Below are positions 42,478 to 54,500 of a stretch of 64,000 bases of DNA, in pieces. The position numbers and the translations under genes were made by a program. The stretch spans positions 52,855,296 through 52,919,295 of the forward strand of contig OZ010590.1 in NCBI GenBank assembly GCA_963932145.1. Reading direction: 5' to 3'. A model generated the notes under the pieces. That model had not been told where the DNA came from. It worked only from the letters and a program-made list of their open reading frames with translations, and searched no databases. The first letter of the stretch is position 1. Each line of letters starts with the position of its first letter. The DNA comes from Acanthosepion lycidas. Lineage: Eukaryota > Mollusca > Cephalopoda > Sepiida > Sepiidae.

Positions 42478-42612
42478 ACAAATAGGAAATGTACATCAAT
42501 CTGACAGGTTTCACTTTTATTAAAGCTTCATCAGCAATTGAGAGAAAACTGCTGAAACTTTAATAAAAGCAAAACATGTTAGATTGCTATAATTTTTTAT
42601 TTATTCGTTATT
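42478..42612. mobile_element. small foldback with hammerhead-like arm
   Basis: Arms 42481-42535 and 42549-42610 are inverted (ACTTTTATTAAAGCTTCATC against CTGAAACTTTAATAAAAG). On the minus strand 42497-42540 reads CAATTG, CTGATGA, CTTT..AAAG, GAAAC, CTGTC, AGATTG. That is core, stem II, GAAA, a GTC and a stem I of four Watson-Crick pairs plus one wobble. Stem III would have two pairs and a two-base loop, which is tight. Confidence 0.55.
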
Positions 42613-42654
42613 TTATCATCCTGTCAGATTCTGATCCATATTTGATCTTTAATT

Positions 42655-42714
<60 letters not shown>
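42655..42714. repeat. (GT)n(AT)n microsatellite
   Basis: GT then AT, ending at repeat E. Confidence 0.95.
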
Positions 42715-42715
<1 letters not shown>

Positions 42716-42900
42716 CCCAAACCCTCCGCCTTGTGGCATTCGGTGCACCAGGTCTCTGTATTCGTCCCTCCAAAAAGTGTGGATGGTCCTGCATGAGGCC
42801 TTCACCACTATAATCGAATCTCATGTGCTGGTGTCGGGCTTTTGTTTTCCTGGAAACTGATCTGCTTGACACTCATACGTCGAATCTCGACGGGAGAGTC
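42716..42900 (+). repeat. dispersed GC-richer repeat E, copy 1
   Basis: Shared with 59585-59760 and, inverted, 59805-59950: GTGCACCAGGTCTCTGTATT, AAAAAGTGTGGATGGTCCTG, CATGAGGCCTTCACCACTAT. Open frames of 66-94 codons here are shared only by chance. Class unknown. Confidence 0.65.
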
Positions 42901-43019
42901 GATCATATATATATAATATATATATATATGTGTGTATGTATGTATGTATGTATATCTAAAGTACATCAATAAATCTGTCACCTACTGGTGACAGATATTT
43001 ATTTAAAACAAATATTTCT

Positions 43020-43740
43020 TTCTAATGTATTCTCCTTCATTATCAATGCATTTTATTCAATAGTGACTTAATTATATAGTTTGAAGATTTTATTTTTATT
43101 TACTATGCATCAGGCAGCAATACATTGATCCATCCTTGTGTGTGCATATGTATCTCATAAGTAAGTTTGTTTTTTTACTTCCATTAATGACTACCGGTAA
43201 CAATCACTTGTAAATACCAAGAAGGTTTTTTTGGGGTTTTTTTGTATCTGACCATTAAACTTGTCAATCAGTGGCTACTTTCAAACATGTCAAAAAATGT
43301 CATATCATTGTATGCCAAAGGTGTCAGGTGTCATTTTGTAAACAGATGTTATTCACGTTGACAGCTAAATTTATTGTTTCTTGTGAAAGGTTAGTACACC
43401 TTGACCTGTTGAAGAATTAGTGAAAATCAAAATAGGGTTAATATCTCCTTTTTCTTATAGGTGTGTTCATTTCTAATCTAAAAATGCCCTAAACTTAATT
43501 GACTTTTATGCTTAATCAGGGCACTGGAAAGAATAACCCAAATAAGTTTTTTTGAAAGGTTATGATAAGGTGTTCACATTAGAAACCAAAATTGGATTTC
43601 ATTTGTTATATTTTTGATACCCTAGTTGTACTTGACTATTTAATTAAGTGTTTTGTATACAGTAATGAATTTCTTATTAATATCAACATTATATTTAGTG
43701 GCTAGAAGTGTTTGAGTAAATATCCCTGTATTTTTAGACA
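43020..43740. other. no gene seen
   Basis: AT-rich, no recognised repeat. Confidence 0.4.
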
Positions 43741-43744
43741 TAGT

Positions 43745-43892
43745 AATTGACATCTACTGTCCTGGACATTTGAAAGTTTTAATAGATAAATAGTGCCTTT
43801 TGACAGGCAGCAGATTTGAACCATGTTGAAAGGCATTATTTCTCTATTAAAACTCTCAAATGACCATGCCGGTAGATACCAATTACACTGTT
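43745..43892. mobile_element. short foldback, about 60-bp arms
   Basis: GACATCTACTGTCCTGGACA, TTTGAAAGTTTTAATAG on the left and CTATTAAAACTCTCAAATG, CCGGTAGATACC on the right. Confidence 0.7.
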
Positions 43893-44029
43893 TAAAAAGA
43901 CAGAGATGTCTACTTAAACGTGTATCCATTAAATATAGGTACCTCCACTAATTCAGTATACATAAGGTTTAAAATGAATTTTTAAAAATGAAAAAGCTTT
44001 CTTGAAGCTTTCATTTTAGCTTTATTGAA

Positions 44030-45400
44030 AGCTAAAGGATTTAAAATTTACTATTTCCAGTAAGTAAATTACAGAAATTATATTGATTGAAATCAATTCT
44101 CCCCACCCAGTAAAATTGATCAAAACAGTCATTTTTGATACATTTGTAAACAAAAGTTAATTACTGGTTTTAAAAATCTTGCAAAAATAAAATATATATT
44201 TCTGGAATGTTATCTGAGGAAAATTAGCAAATTTAAAATTAAATTGATCTCATTTGAGACAAATATTACTTACTTATAACATAAAATGTTGTATACAAAC
44301 ATTTCTTAACTATGGGGTCTTGTTTTTCTGATGTGCTAATCAATTTATTGACAGCTGAACATGTTCATAGTTAAGTATGGTGGAGCAGACGATAAACTTT
44401 ATAAGGGGAGGACAACCCTTAAAACACATGATCTTTTAATGATAGATTTATCAGTTTGTACATCCATATTTCAGAAATTTTGCACATTATCATACATACA
44501 AAAACAAATCAATATTTTAAAAATATTTTGGGTCAATAGATTGTAATAAGTTTTACAATATATGATTAGTAAATATAATTTTACTTAATAACAATATTTT
44601 TTCGGGGTTATCTTATTGAAAATGAATTTTAAAAGATTTAAAAACTTTATAAATTATTCAATTTAAAATTGTAAAAAATGAAAACAAATTTTGTAAAAAT
44701 TCATTTTGTTGTTGAAAAATTTTTTCTTTCTTCAAACAATATTATCTTTAATGTATATATTCTTCATAAAAGCAATTAAAAGTTTTTCTAATTAAATAAT
44801 GTCCTAGTTTTATTGTGTTTTTTATTTTTTGATTCCAAACAGATTACAAAACAAATTTGGTGATTTAAATTCTACAAATTGTTTTAACTAATGTAGTCAC
44901 TAAAAATTATCATGTTGAATTTCTCATGTTTTTATAAAATTAAGTAAAGGGCTGAAACGTGTTTTAAAAAAAAAAAAAAAAAAAAATTTACTAAGATTTT
45001 CTAATAAAAAAATTCCAAAAATAATTTCATTCATTTGTGAATAAATCCTGAAAATTTCATTAAAATCCAACAATTATTTGATTTTTGCAAGAATTTCCAA
45101 TTTAATGTCTGTCACTGCAAAAAGAGGATAAATTTGTTATGTTAAAAGTTAGTACAACTGCTGACACATGAAAAACAAGTTTTTTAATCAAAATTTTGAA
45201 TGTTCTAAAAAGGAGTAAAAACTTTGATTAAATAATCAAAAAATACTTTGATCCTTCCTCTTAATAATAATGTAATGATTTTGATGATAAAACTATGTTT
45301 TCATTATGTTTGCAACATGTTTTCATCACAGTATGCTGATCTTTTAGTGTTTTCATGGAGGTACCTAACTAAATATGTTTACAGTAATAAAAAATTATGT
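44030..45400. repeat. copy 4 (most complete) of unclassified repeat A
   Basis: Contains both halves: the conserved segment 44215-44400 (ATGTTGTATACAAACATTTC, GGTGGAGCAGACGATAAAC), the middle TTCATAAAAGCAATTAAAAG, and the 3' part seen at 2390 and 22830 (TTCATTTGTGAATAAATCC, GTAATGATTTTGATGATAAA, GGAGGTACCTAAC). About 1.4 kb, no coding frame beyond 61 codons, no terminal repeats found. Confidence 0.7.
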
Positions 45401-45558
45401 CAGATTTTAAGTAAAAGTGCATTAATTTCTTAAAAATTACAGTAGCATATGTAAATAAGCCTAAAACTCATTGAAGAAGAATTCATAGTAAGTTCATGAA
45501 AACAAAAATACAATTTAAATCGAAAGGAAATTCATGATCATCCTTAATATATCAGCTG

Positions 45559-45590
45559 TTCTCTCTCTCTCTCTCTCTCTCTCTCTCAGA
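45559..45590. repeat. (CT)n microsatellite
   Basis: About 15 CT units. Confidence 0.95.
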
Positions 45591-45894
45591 CTTTCTTGTT
45601 TCTATCATTTTGCTAGACTTGATTCTGCCAATGGGAGTAAAACATAGTTCCTGGTTGAAATTTTAAAGTCCAAAATGCTTTCATAAGGTTATTCACTCTT
45701 GACTGACTGAATTGTTCTTATCAGTTTATCAACCTTTTGCAGGTTATTTAAAGCTAGAAAATATTTTTAAATTGTAAGAATTAATTTGGTGATAATAATG
45801 ATTTACTGATACAAGTTCTGCTAAATAACCCAGAGCTGAAGAGATGGATTAATAACTTTCCCAAAAGTATTTGTATGTAAGTGAATATAGTCAC

Positions 45895-46265
45895 TCGGTC
45901 AGTTATGTGCCATGTGTGATACATACTTAGGTAATCATGTATCTTTTGGTACATGACTGACAAGGCAGATTTTTTTCCACAGTAGGTTGCCATTTCTTTC
46001 TGCCATCCAAGGCTATAGAACCCTGCTATTTACCCATAGCTGGAGGGGGAAGAGGATTCATACCTTTCACAAGGGTATTAGCACATAAGTGAATGTAATG
46101 GATTTGAATGGAGTTTGAACTTGGCTCTCCAATTCCTCAATTCGACTTGCTATCCATTACTTCACCGAATGAACCCAATTGGAATTTGGACTCCAGTTTC
46201 CAATTCTGAGCCATTATCCATTACACCACCTGCACATCAAAACTTACAGCACTTAGATGGGTAGC
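45895..46265 (-). mobile_element. two tRNA-SINE heads in tandem, minus strand
   Basis: Minus strand: GATGTGCAGGTGGTGTAATG (head 1, near 46240), then CGGTGAAGTAATGGATAGC with CCAAGTTCAAACTCC (head 2, near 46130), then the body of the 13541 SINE in order to CATAACTGACCGAG at 45895. The first head is the type fused to 5S sequence at 7562. Confidence 0.7.
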
Positions 46266-46686
46266 CACTTTGGTATACTAAGTTCTGATGTTACTTAAAT
46301 TTAATGATCGTACAAGAACTGGTATTTCAATATGATATTTTCCTAGAGTTGAGAATGGCACTGCTATGCAATTGCCATTGTCCCAAGAAATGTCATGAAG
46401 CATCCAGCATGGTAACTTGATGATCTACAAGTTCATGGGATTAAAGAAAGAAAAAAAAAGGATCTAATATGATTAAATACATACTACTAAGCTTCACTCA
46501 ATCCAGTCCAAAGAAGAGAATTACAGGATTAGATGATTGTGTTGCACCAAACTTGAAAATAGAGAAGAATTGTCTGCCTTGAAAATCAGCATTTGAAATC
46601 CTGATTTTAACTGGGATTTAAATGTAATTCATCATTTTATCCAATACAACATGTTCCTTGGAAAGGAGATGGACACTGCCATAAAT

Positions 46687-46763
46687 GACTCTCATGTAGG
46701 GTACTATAAGATGAATCTCATGTTGGGTACTATAAGATGAATCTCATGTTGGGTACTAGAATT
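46687..46763. repeat. 28-bp tandem repeat, three copies
   Basis: GAATCTCATGTTGGGTACTA units. Confidence 0.85.
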
Positions 46764-46844
46764 TAAGAATTTAAATCCTGGAATAATTTGATTTGAATTT
46801 GGTGTTCAAAGTCGTATCTTCTATCTGCTGTGTCCATTTAGGAT

Positions 46845-46965
46845 GTAGGAGATCATGGCTTTCTACAATTTCCTGTCCTTTGCAGTTTTTAATAATAAAT
46901 TTTGTCTTTTTGTTATCTCCTAAACCCTGTTCTACCATCCATAAAAAATAATATCTTCAATATGA
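46845..46965 (-). mobile_element. LINE C-terminal fragment
   Basis: Minus strand AAAGGACAGGAAATTGTAGA then AAGCCATGATC, the KDRKLxKAMI motif of the 36-kb LINE. Confidence 0.45.
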
Positions 46966-46999
46966 TTTCCATCATTTGTGATGCAAAAGTTGATGCAAT

Positions 47000-47230
47000 A
47001 ACTTCATGCTGCAGTCAATTTTAGCAAATTTACTCTTTATGCATTCACTGAAATGTGTTGCATCTGTGATTTTCGTTTAGTATACATACCTTCTCCTTTA
47101 GCATACCCCAGAAAAAGACAGATCTTTCTTCTTTTGACAAAACCATGTTTAATCTGTAGAAGTATAAAAAAAAAAAAAAAAAAATACAGTTAATGAGATT
47201 TCCTGTGTGTCCAGACTTTAAGGAAACCCT
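47000..47230 (-). mobile_element. Tc1/mariner-type end with transposase start
   Basis: Minus strand begins AGGGTTTCCTTAAAGTC at 47230, a terminal-repeat-like end. A T-run follows, then an ATG at 47146 opening MVLSKEERSVFF. MVLSKEER starts a widespread invertebrate DDE transposase. The rest departs after about 20 codons, so it is a deletion remnant. A matching right end was not found. Confidence 0.4.
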
Positions 47231-48400
47231 ATATATATATATGATGTATCTAGGCAGCAAATGTTTACTGAAACAAGTTTTGTTGAACATAAGTTATGTC
47301 TACAGTATTTTTTAATCAATTTTTCTTGACATTAATTTCTGTATCTTGGTATTTTCTTGGTATATTGGAATTCTTAAATTATTTTGTTGATTGATTGTTC
47401 TTATTCGTGTTAAATTCGTTATCTTCTACACCTGTATTTCTATAAGAGTAAATCTACTTAACAAAGTGGATATCTGTCATAAATGATCCCATCACCCCCC
47501 CCCCCAAAAAAAAAATTAATCATAGCCACTGGCAGATTTGAAATAAAATAGTTACAGGAACATTTGTTTCTTTGGATTATTTTATTCTTTTTAAAAAAAA
47601 ATCTATTTATGCTTATTGACAACTTTAAATGACAGGAAAAACTCTGAGTTGGCTAAATTGTCGCATCAAAACAATAGATATTTTATATGTATTTTATGGA
47701 ATTATCCTAACTGTTTTATAGTTGTTGAAGTAGACTGATATTCCTGGAGAGAAATGAGGTATTGTGAAATTTGTTGCTCTTAAAGATTTATGCATACCAA
47801 ACACTGAATTAACCACCCTTAAATTTTTGTAACTAGCCACATATTCTGAACCTCCTGTTGAATTTGAAACATCAGATTATTATTTATCCAGAAATTTCTT
47901 TTCCCCCAGCTTCTGGGAACTTATTAGCTGAAAATATCACCCACTTTGACATGGTGTAAAGTTTAACAAGTTTGTCTGCTAGATTAATTCCAACTGAATA
48001 GTGAGTTCAGTCCTTAGTGAGAGCTTCATAATTTCAGCCTTGTGCCACAATTAAACCACACTGAGTAAATCACCATACAAAGCCCTGTGAGTTAAATTAT
48101 GTAGAAAAAACTGTTTCAAAGCTGTCATGGGTTGTACTAGTATCTTAATGGTGGAACTACTCAACAGTGGTTAGTCTCATGCCTTATGTTGTTGACTGTG
48201 TGCATGTCAAAGAATGTTGTTTATGAATATTGCAAGATGGCAAGTGATATTGCAGATAAATTTTTGAAGAATGTAAGTGGCAAGAAACTGGAAGAGAGTT
48301 CTACTGGTGAGAAAAGAAGCTATATTAGAATAAAACTTATGGTTACAATTTTAAGCTGATTCAACAGTAAAGTGATAAGACCTAGTTGTCTTCCTGAAAC
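47231..48400. other. no gene seen
   Basis: GATGTATCTAGGCAGCAAAT near 47243 is the motif of the microsatellite-linked family; otherwise no recognised features. C-run at 47497. Confidence 0.4.
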
Positions 48401-48404
48401 CGGT

Positions 48405-48505
48405 TCTATTATTGTCCTTTCTCCTCTATCTTCTCATTCTCTTTCACTCCCAGTAACCCCCTGTAAGTTAGTGACATTATCACCTTACTTGCAGTAAAAT
48501 GATAT
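48405..48505 (+). mobile_element. LINE 3' UTR fragment
   Basis: TTGTCCTTTCTCCTC, TCTCATTCTCTTTCAC and GACATTATCACCTTACTTG match 61790-61870. Confidence 0.6.
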
Positions 48506-48509
48506 ATAT

Positions 48510-51500
48510 ATATATATATAAGTGCGTGTGATATGTATAAGCATATATATATATATATTTTTGTCCATATTAAAATTATCTAAAATCAGCCTGGATAATA
48601 AAAATAAAATAATGAACACTGCTTACTTAAAGTTAATGGTTGTAGAATGTAAAAACGACCTGAATGTTTCCATGAAAATCAACAAAAAATGGAAGAAAAA
48701 CTAGTTTTAAAAAAAATGAAAAAGTAATGATGACTTCTAATTTAGAAATTAGTGAAATTGAATCAGTAATGAGGCATACAACTGGAATGTTGATATTGAA
48801 TTTAGTAATTTGAATACAATTGTAAAAAAAAAAAATGAAATGATGAAATGTATTAGAGATTGATTAAGATGTAATGTCATGGGGAGGGTCCGAATTCTAG
48901 ACAGCACAGCAGTAAAAAAAGAGAGGTTAAAAGCTTAAAGCACCTCACCGACTGAATACCTTGGCTTCAATTTTTTTAACAACGTATTTGAAATATTAGG
49001 TAGAGTTAGGTTTTTAAAACATTATTAAATGCTTTCCTTACTTATAAATCTTTTTTGTTAGATAAATAATAAATTTTACAGTATTTTACTTGTCTGACAT
49101 TGAAGTTACAGAGTCTGTTAGTGTTACTGCTCCAATTTCGAATAAAGTTTTCTTTTTTCTAAGAATATTGCTACAACTACTACCAGTGAGGCTTTTAGTT
49201 CAACTGAACTTAAAAGTAAAAATAAAATGCTATCCTTCTCTACAAGAGTGCTTCTATATTTGTGTGCCTTTCAACAAAGAATTAAACATGAAATGAAAAT
49301 AGTTGTTTAATAATCAAATTAATGATAATCATTCACTTGGAAAGGTAAATTTTCATTACAGCTGCCTTTGCAAGTGTGCGTCGTGTGTATATAACTGGTT
49401 GACACAGCAACTACGATTTTTTGTTGAGATTCTTTGTCGCTTCTTGCGTTTTTTGAAAACATACCAATTGAATGAAAAAGTTAACTTGTAGTTGTTAAAA
49501 ATGTTATGATTAAAAAAAATCACTCCGACTTTGTTAATGAGTTTCATTAAGTAGACATTTGAAAAAAATGTATAGTTTTTTTTTCAGATTCGGTTTTTGT
49601 TGCAAATGACAAATCTTTTTACGATGTCAGTTTGAAATTACGATAAATTGCGATACCCAGTTGATATGAATTTAAAAAAAACAACTTCAAATAAATTAAA
49701 TTGAAATGAATCAGGTTTATTACTATTGTTACAATACATGAAAAAATTGTCACTAAGGAAACACATTGAATTATTAATACTATTCCTTTGTATCCAATAA
49801 TTTATGATTTATAAAACTTCTATGATGTGAAGACTTCCACAGTTTACTAGTCTTTCTTTGTAAATAAATTTAAAAAAAAAGGATTTTTTTTTGCGTTTCT
49901 GCACAGCTGTAATATTGCAGGATTTCAAATTGCGAGTAAGAAGAACCAGTGTAGTAAACACTTGTCAAGTTTTGATACCTGCTCATTTACTAGCACAGAA
50001 ACACTGTTTTTTCGCCATAATACTCAGAGCCGCCCCTTTACTTTGGTATATGGGTGGGAGACCGTGGGTGCACGTCTCCCTCTTCCTTTTTATGCCAAAT
50101 AGAAATTTAAAGTGTCCTTCCTTCATCAGTGAGGAGGAAGAGGAAGAAGAAAAAAAAATTATTTGAATTTTTCTTTTAAGTAAAACTAAAAGGTGTATTT
50201 TTCGGAATCAGGTACTGGAATAATTGGAATATTACTAAGAATCGATTTCTTAAAATTTTAATTTATTCTTATGACAATTATGACATTTCAAATATGGTAT
50301 GTTTTTTTTTTTTTTTAAAAAAAAAGAGAGGGAAGTCCCCTGTGCCCGAACACACACGCAAAGTTTAATTCTGTCACATGGCCCACTTGACTGACTCAGT
50401 AAGGATATGAGATTTGTTGTTTTCATCGTGAAGAGTTGGCTATCGCTTTTTTTGCACTACCCGCTTTCTCTTACAGCTGTACAGGGGTCGGGGTGAAGCA
50501 TCATTTCATATAATTTCCAGTAGAAAGAAAAGCTCTGTATGATACAAACAAAGAAAGATAACCTATATATTTTTTCAGTATCTCTCTTTAACTCTGACCT
50601 GTCCAAAATGGTGAAATGATATTATACAATATTACATCTTTCTCTTCTTTTTTTTTTTATTTAGAAATAATGTAGCTGCACTATTTAAATGTGAACGGTA
50701 TTTTATAGTGGTTCCGGTTTAAGAATCATTTATTGCCTTGTTTTTTTTTTTTTTGTTTTTTAAGAAAAACTTTTTGACTATATAATCACTTTAAGTTTGA
50801 AAGAGTAGAAATTTAGAAAACAAAACACGATGCACTGTGGACTAATTTTTAAAACAAAAAACATTACAGGAGCAGCAACTGGGGGTGGTGAATATCGGGT
50901 GCCTTGCCATTTAAATTTTAATGTTACATAACTCACTAACTGTATTGAATTTAAATATGGTCCATTCAGAATGTATTTCCCGGGGATTTTTAAGACAAAT
51001 ATTTTCCGATTTTCGATGATGTTATTGTTGGGTATTTAAATTTTTTTTCTTTTATGTTTTTGAAAAAAAATTAAGATGTTTTTTTTTTTTTTTTCCGCTT
51101 ACCTCCTAAAAAAGGGTAGAGAAACATGAATAAAAAAAAACAAAAAAAAAAAACATCTTATTAGTGTTTTAAACAATACTTTTTTCACCAAAGTTTTTTT
51201 TTATTACTCTCTACTACTCAAGTGACATGTACTCACTTCGGCAGTACACGGTGACATTCTATTGAATTATTATTATTGTCAAAATAAAAGTTATCGATAA
51301 AGAAAGTAACAACCGGTAAAAAAAAAGTTCGCCCGCTCTCTCTTGTTTCGTTATGCACTTATATTTATTTTTAAAAATTATTTGTGATTATGGATGGTGT
51401 CATTTAAGTTTGGTTTTTGAAGCTTATGACTCTGTAAAACGAGGAAGAAGCAGTTTTGGCTTTTAAATCCATTACTTTGTTATCTCTCTGCCTTCCTCTT

Positions 51501-54500
51501 TCACTGTCTGCTTGTGTGTACCATGGTAGTAGTAGTAGTAGTAGTTAATAAAAAGTGCTTTTCTCTACGAGACAAATCAATAGTCGTGGGTGCAGTAATA
51601 AGGGGGCAACGTTTACACAGCCAGAAGAGGAAGAAGAAAGCAATGTTTGTTGCGAAGATGGTGATATGATTAACTAAATAGTTGCAGGAAGTGGTGGAGG
51701 GGAAATCGGTTTCATCTTCACTTTTTTTCTTTTTAACTGACTCGCTTAGTATTGCGTGGCAGTTATGGTGTTTATTTTACAGTAGTAGTCTTTACAAAAT
51801 TTCATTGTGTATATCGGTACTGTTTTTTATTTGGTAATATGGAATGATAATGAATGACTGATTGTAACTACAACAATTACAAGTGCTGCTGCTGATGGTT
51901 TAGGTGAAGCTTCTCTAGTCTAAACTCACTTTTTACTTTTAAAGGCCCTTAAACCTCAATCAGCCACCAAAGGCCTTATATTGCATTTACTTCCCCCCCC
52001 TTCCGTTGTGACGACAGACACCTGCTCTCCCCCGCAAAATGCGGGTGACTATGTTTTACAACTTTAATTATTGAAAGTGAGTAGTAAAACCAAAGTAATA
52101 AAGAAGAGAAAAAAAAAGGAGCCTTATTAATAATAAACATTTATTACGTTGTTCCCAGTCATTCTTTTCTTCTTTCTTGGATTATATAATAATCATCTTC
52201 AAAAATTAGCTAATTCAAATGGAGCTGCTATTCTAAAAACGAGGAAAAATGGAATTTTACCACTTTCACCACGCGGATTTATCAAGGATTTAAAATAAAA
52301 ACTTCTCCATTTTTACGAAAAGATCCTTAGTCTTTTTATTCTATCTCACTTGGATTATTTTCTTCATTTTGCTCAATGTCTTCGTATTTAAAAGAAAAAG
52401 AAGCCCCCCCTTGAAGTCTTTCGTTGGAGCATGACAACAGTCGTCCTACACGTTACAAGGTATCTACTTCTTAACTACTTTTAAGTTAAAAAAAAGTAAA
52501 AACTTACACCTGGGTGTCCCTTACCCGATTATTGTTATTTTTTCAGCTGGTAGTTTTGGAGGTTTATTTTTGGAAGACAAGGTCAATCCTCTCAGAATTG
52601 TTTATACACGCACATACATTCTTAAAAAACCATTTTTTATTGTTGTTTACGAATAGACCGTTCGAAATGATTTACTACTTGACTGCGTGACGAAAAAACG
52701 AGAAATTGTTTCTGTTGTGTTAGTTTGGTGTACTAAGGGTGTCAATGTACTGAGTTTTTTTTACCAAGCCATAAACTAAAGGATGTTTTTATTGTTTATG
52801 ATCGGAAAAAGTGTGTCGTCATTTATTGCTTTTGTTTTTTAAAAGCTTATTTTTCTGTATTGGTAATTGTGCTTCATTACAAAAATGATTGATTGACAAT
52901 GAAACCCTTTTATTTTTATTTTTAAATGAAATGAAATCTAAATAAAATAAGCACTATTAAAATTTTGATTATCGTATTTTTAAGTTTTTCTCTAAAAACA
53001 AATATGCCACATATGAAATAAATAAAAAAAAAAAAAGTAGTATTTTCAAAAACCAAAAAAGAATTTTTTTTTTTTTTTTTTTAGTATATAGAGACTTTTA
53101 AAGTACGAATGAAGACCCAGTTCTTCCTCGTTATTAAATTTCATTTACTTTACACACTTTTTTACTGTAGTGACTACACTTACAGCAAAAAAAAAAGTCT
53201 TTACTTTTTTTTTTTTACTAGGCATTTGTTTGAAAGCTAATTTTGTTTTTTTTTTCTTTAAAGGTTGACACTGTTTTCTTTCTTTCTTTTCCAAAAACGC
53301 AATTTTTCAATCTTTTTTTTTTAAAGTGGTTTTGTTAGTGGAAAGAAAGGTAGTCATACTGATTGCTTATTTCCGATACAATTCACCTATTCTAATCCAC
53401 AATAACACCCATGTACACCGTACACGACAAGCACTCTCATTTTAACAACGTCTCGTACGGTTTACGAAGTTAGTCACGTGGCCATTCCCTCTCCTTCAGA
53501 TAAGTTTATATCAGATGTGACTGTAGTTAGGGAAAAATTCTCTCCAACTGTATAAATTCGTATTTACATTTTTATTAATCTAGAAAACTTATTCGCATTC
53601 TGAATGACGGTGAAAAAAAAATTGTATGAATATATAAATCACAATACTAACGTAAGAGACGTGATAGAAATGCAACTGACATCGTGTCTGTCTAGGTTTT
53701 TTAGAGTACAATAGCTATTTATTGTCAGTTACCTATGGACCATGCTTAGCACCGTTTCTTTGTGTCACCTGTTTTTGTGCTGGTGCAACTGCTACTACCT
53801 TGGCATTGAGTAGTAAGTTACGGGTTTGTGTAATTAATTAAAGGCGCTTTTTTTCTTCTTTCTCTCTGTACTTTTTCTCCTCTTCGTTAATAAGATTTCT
53901 AAGATATTGCAATTATTATTTCGCTTTTCTGGTTGAGGCAGAAAAGAATTTCACAAACAGCCGTGCATATTGAGGAAGCGTTGCATTGGAGGGGAACTGG
54001 AGCGTACTGAACCCAAAACCTCGCTCACTTAAATAATTTCGGGAGTAATAATAACGCTAAATTTAAGCCCAAGAATTATTTTTAGTTAGAGAATGCTGAT
54101 TTTTTTTTTTTTTTTAACTACCACTGTTTTACTTATTTTTTTGTTGTTGATGTAAATGAGTTTTCTTTTCTTTTTTTGTTGAAAGTTTTAAAACTTTGCT
54201 TCTAGTTTCGTGATATAAAAAATTTCATACGGTCACTTATCGATTATATGACCTGACCATAACCCACTTGCTACTAAAATTGTTAAGTTGCTTTTAAGTT
54301 TTAAAAATTATGAAAAAAGTTACATGTCATTTTTGTCTTCATTATATTTTTTTATCTACTGGTCAAATATAAATAACTTTTTTTTTTCTGTCTTATTATG
54401 GAAATATTATATAAGAGAATTATTCATCATAGATTTCAGAACACTGAACACACCTTTTAAAGATATTTGACACCGCCACTGAGATTTTCATTACATTTTT

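Noticed and set aside
49891-50166. 91-codon frame ending in a Glu-rich stretch
   Set aside because: The Glu run comes from a GAG/GAA simple repeat; no splice sites or homology seen.
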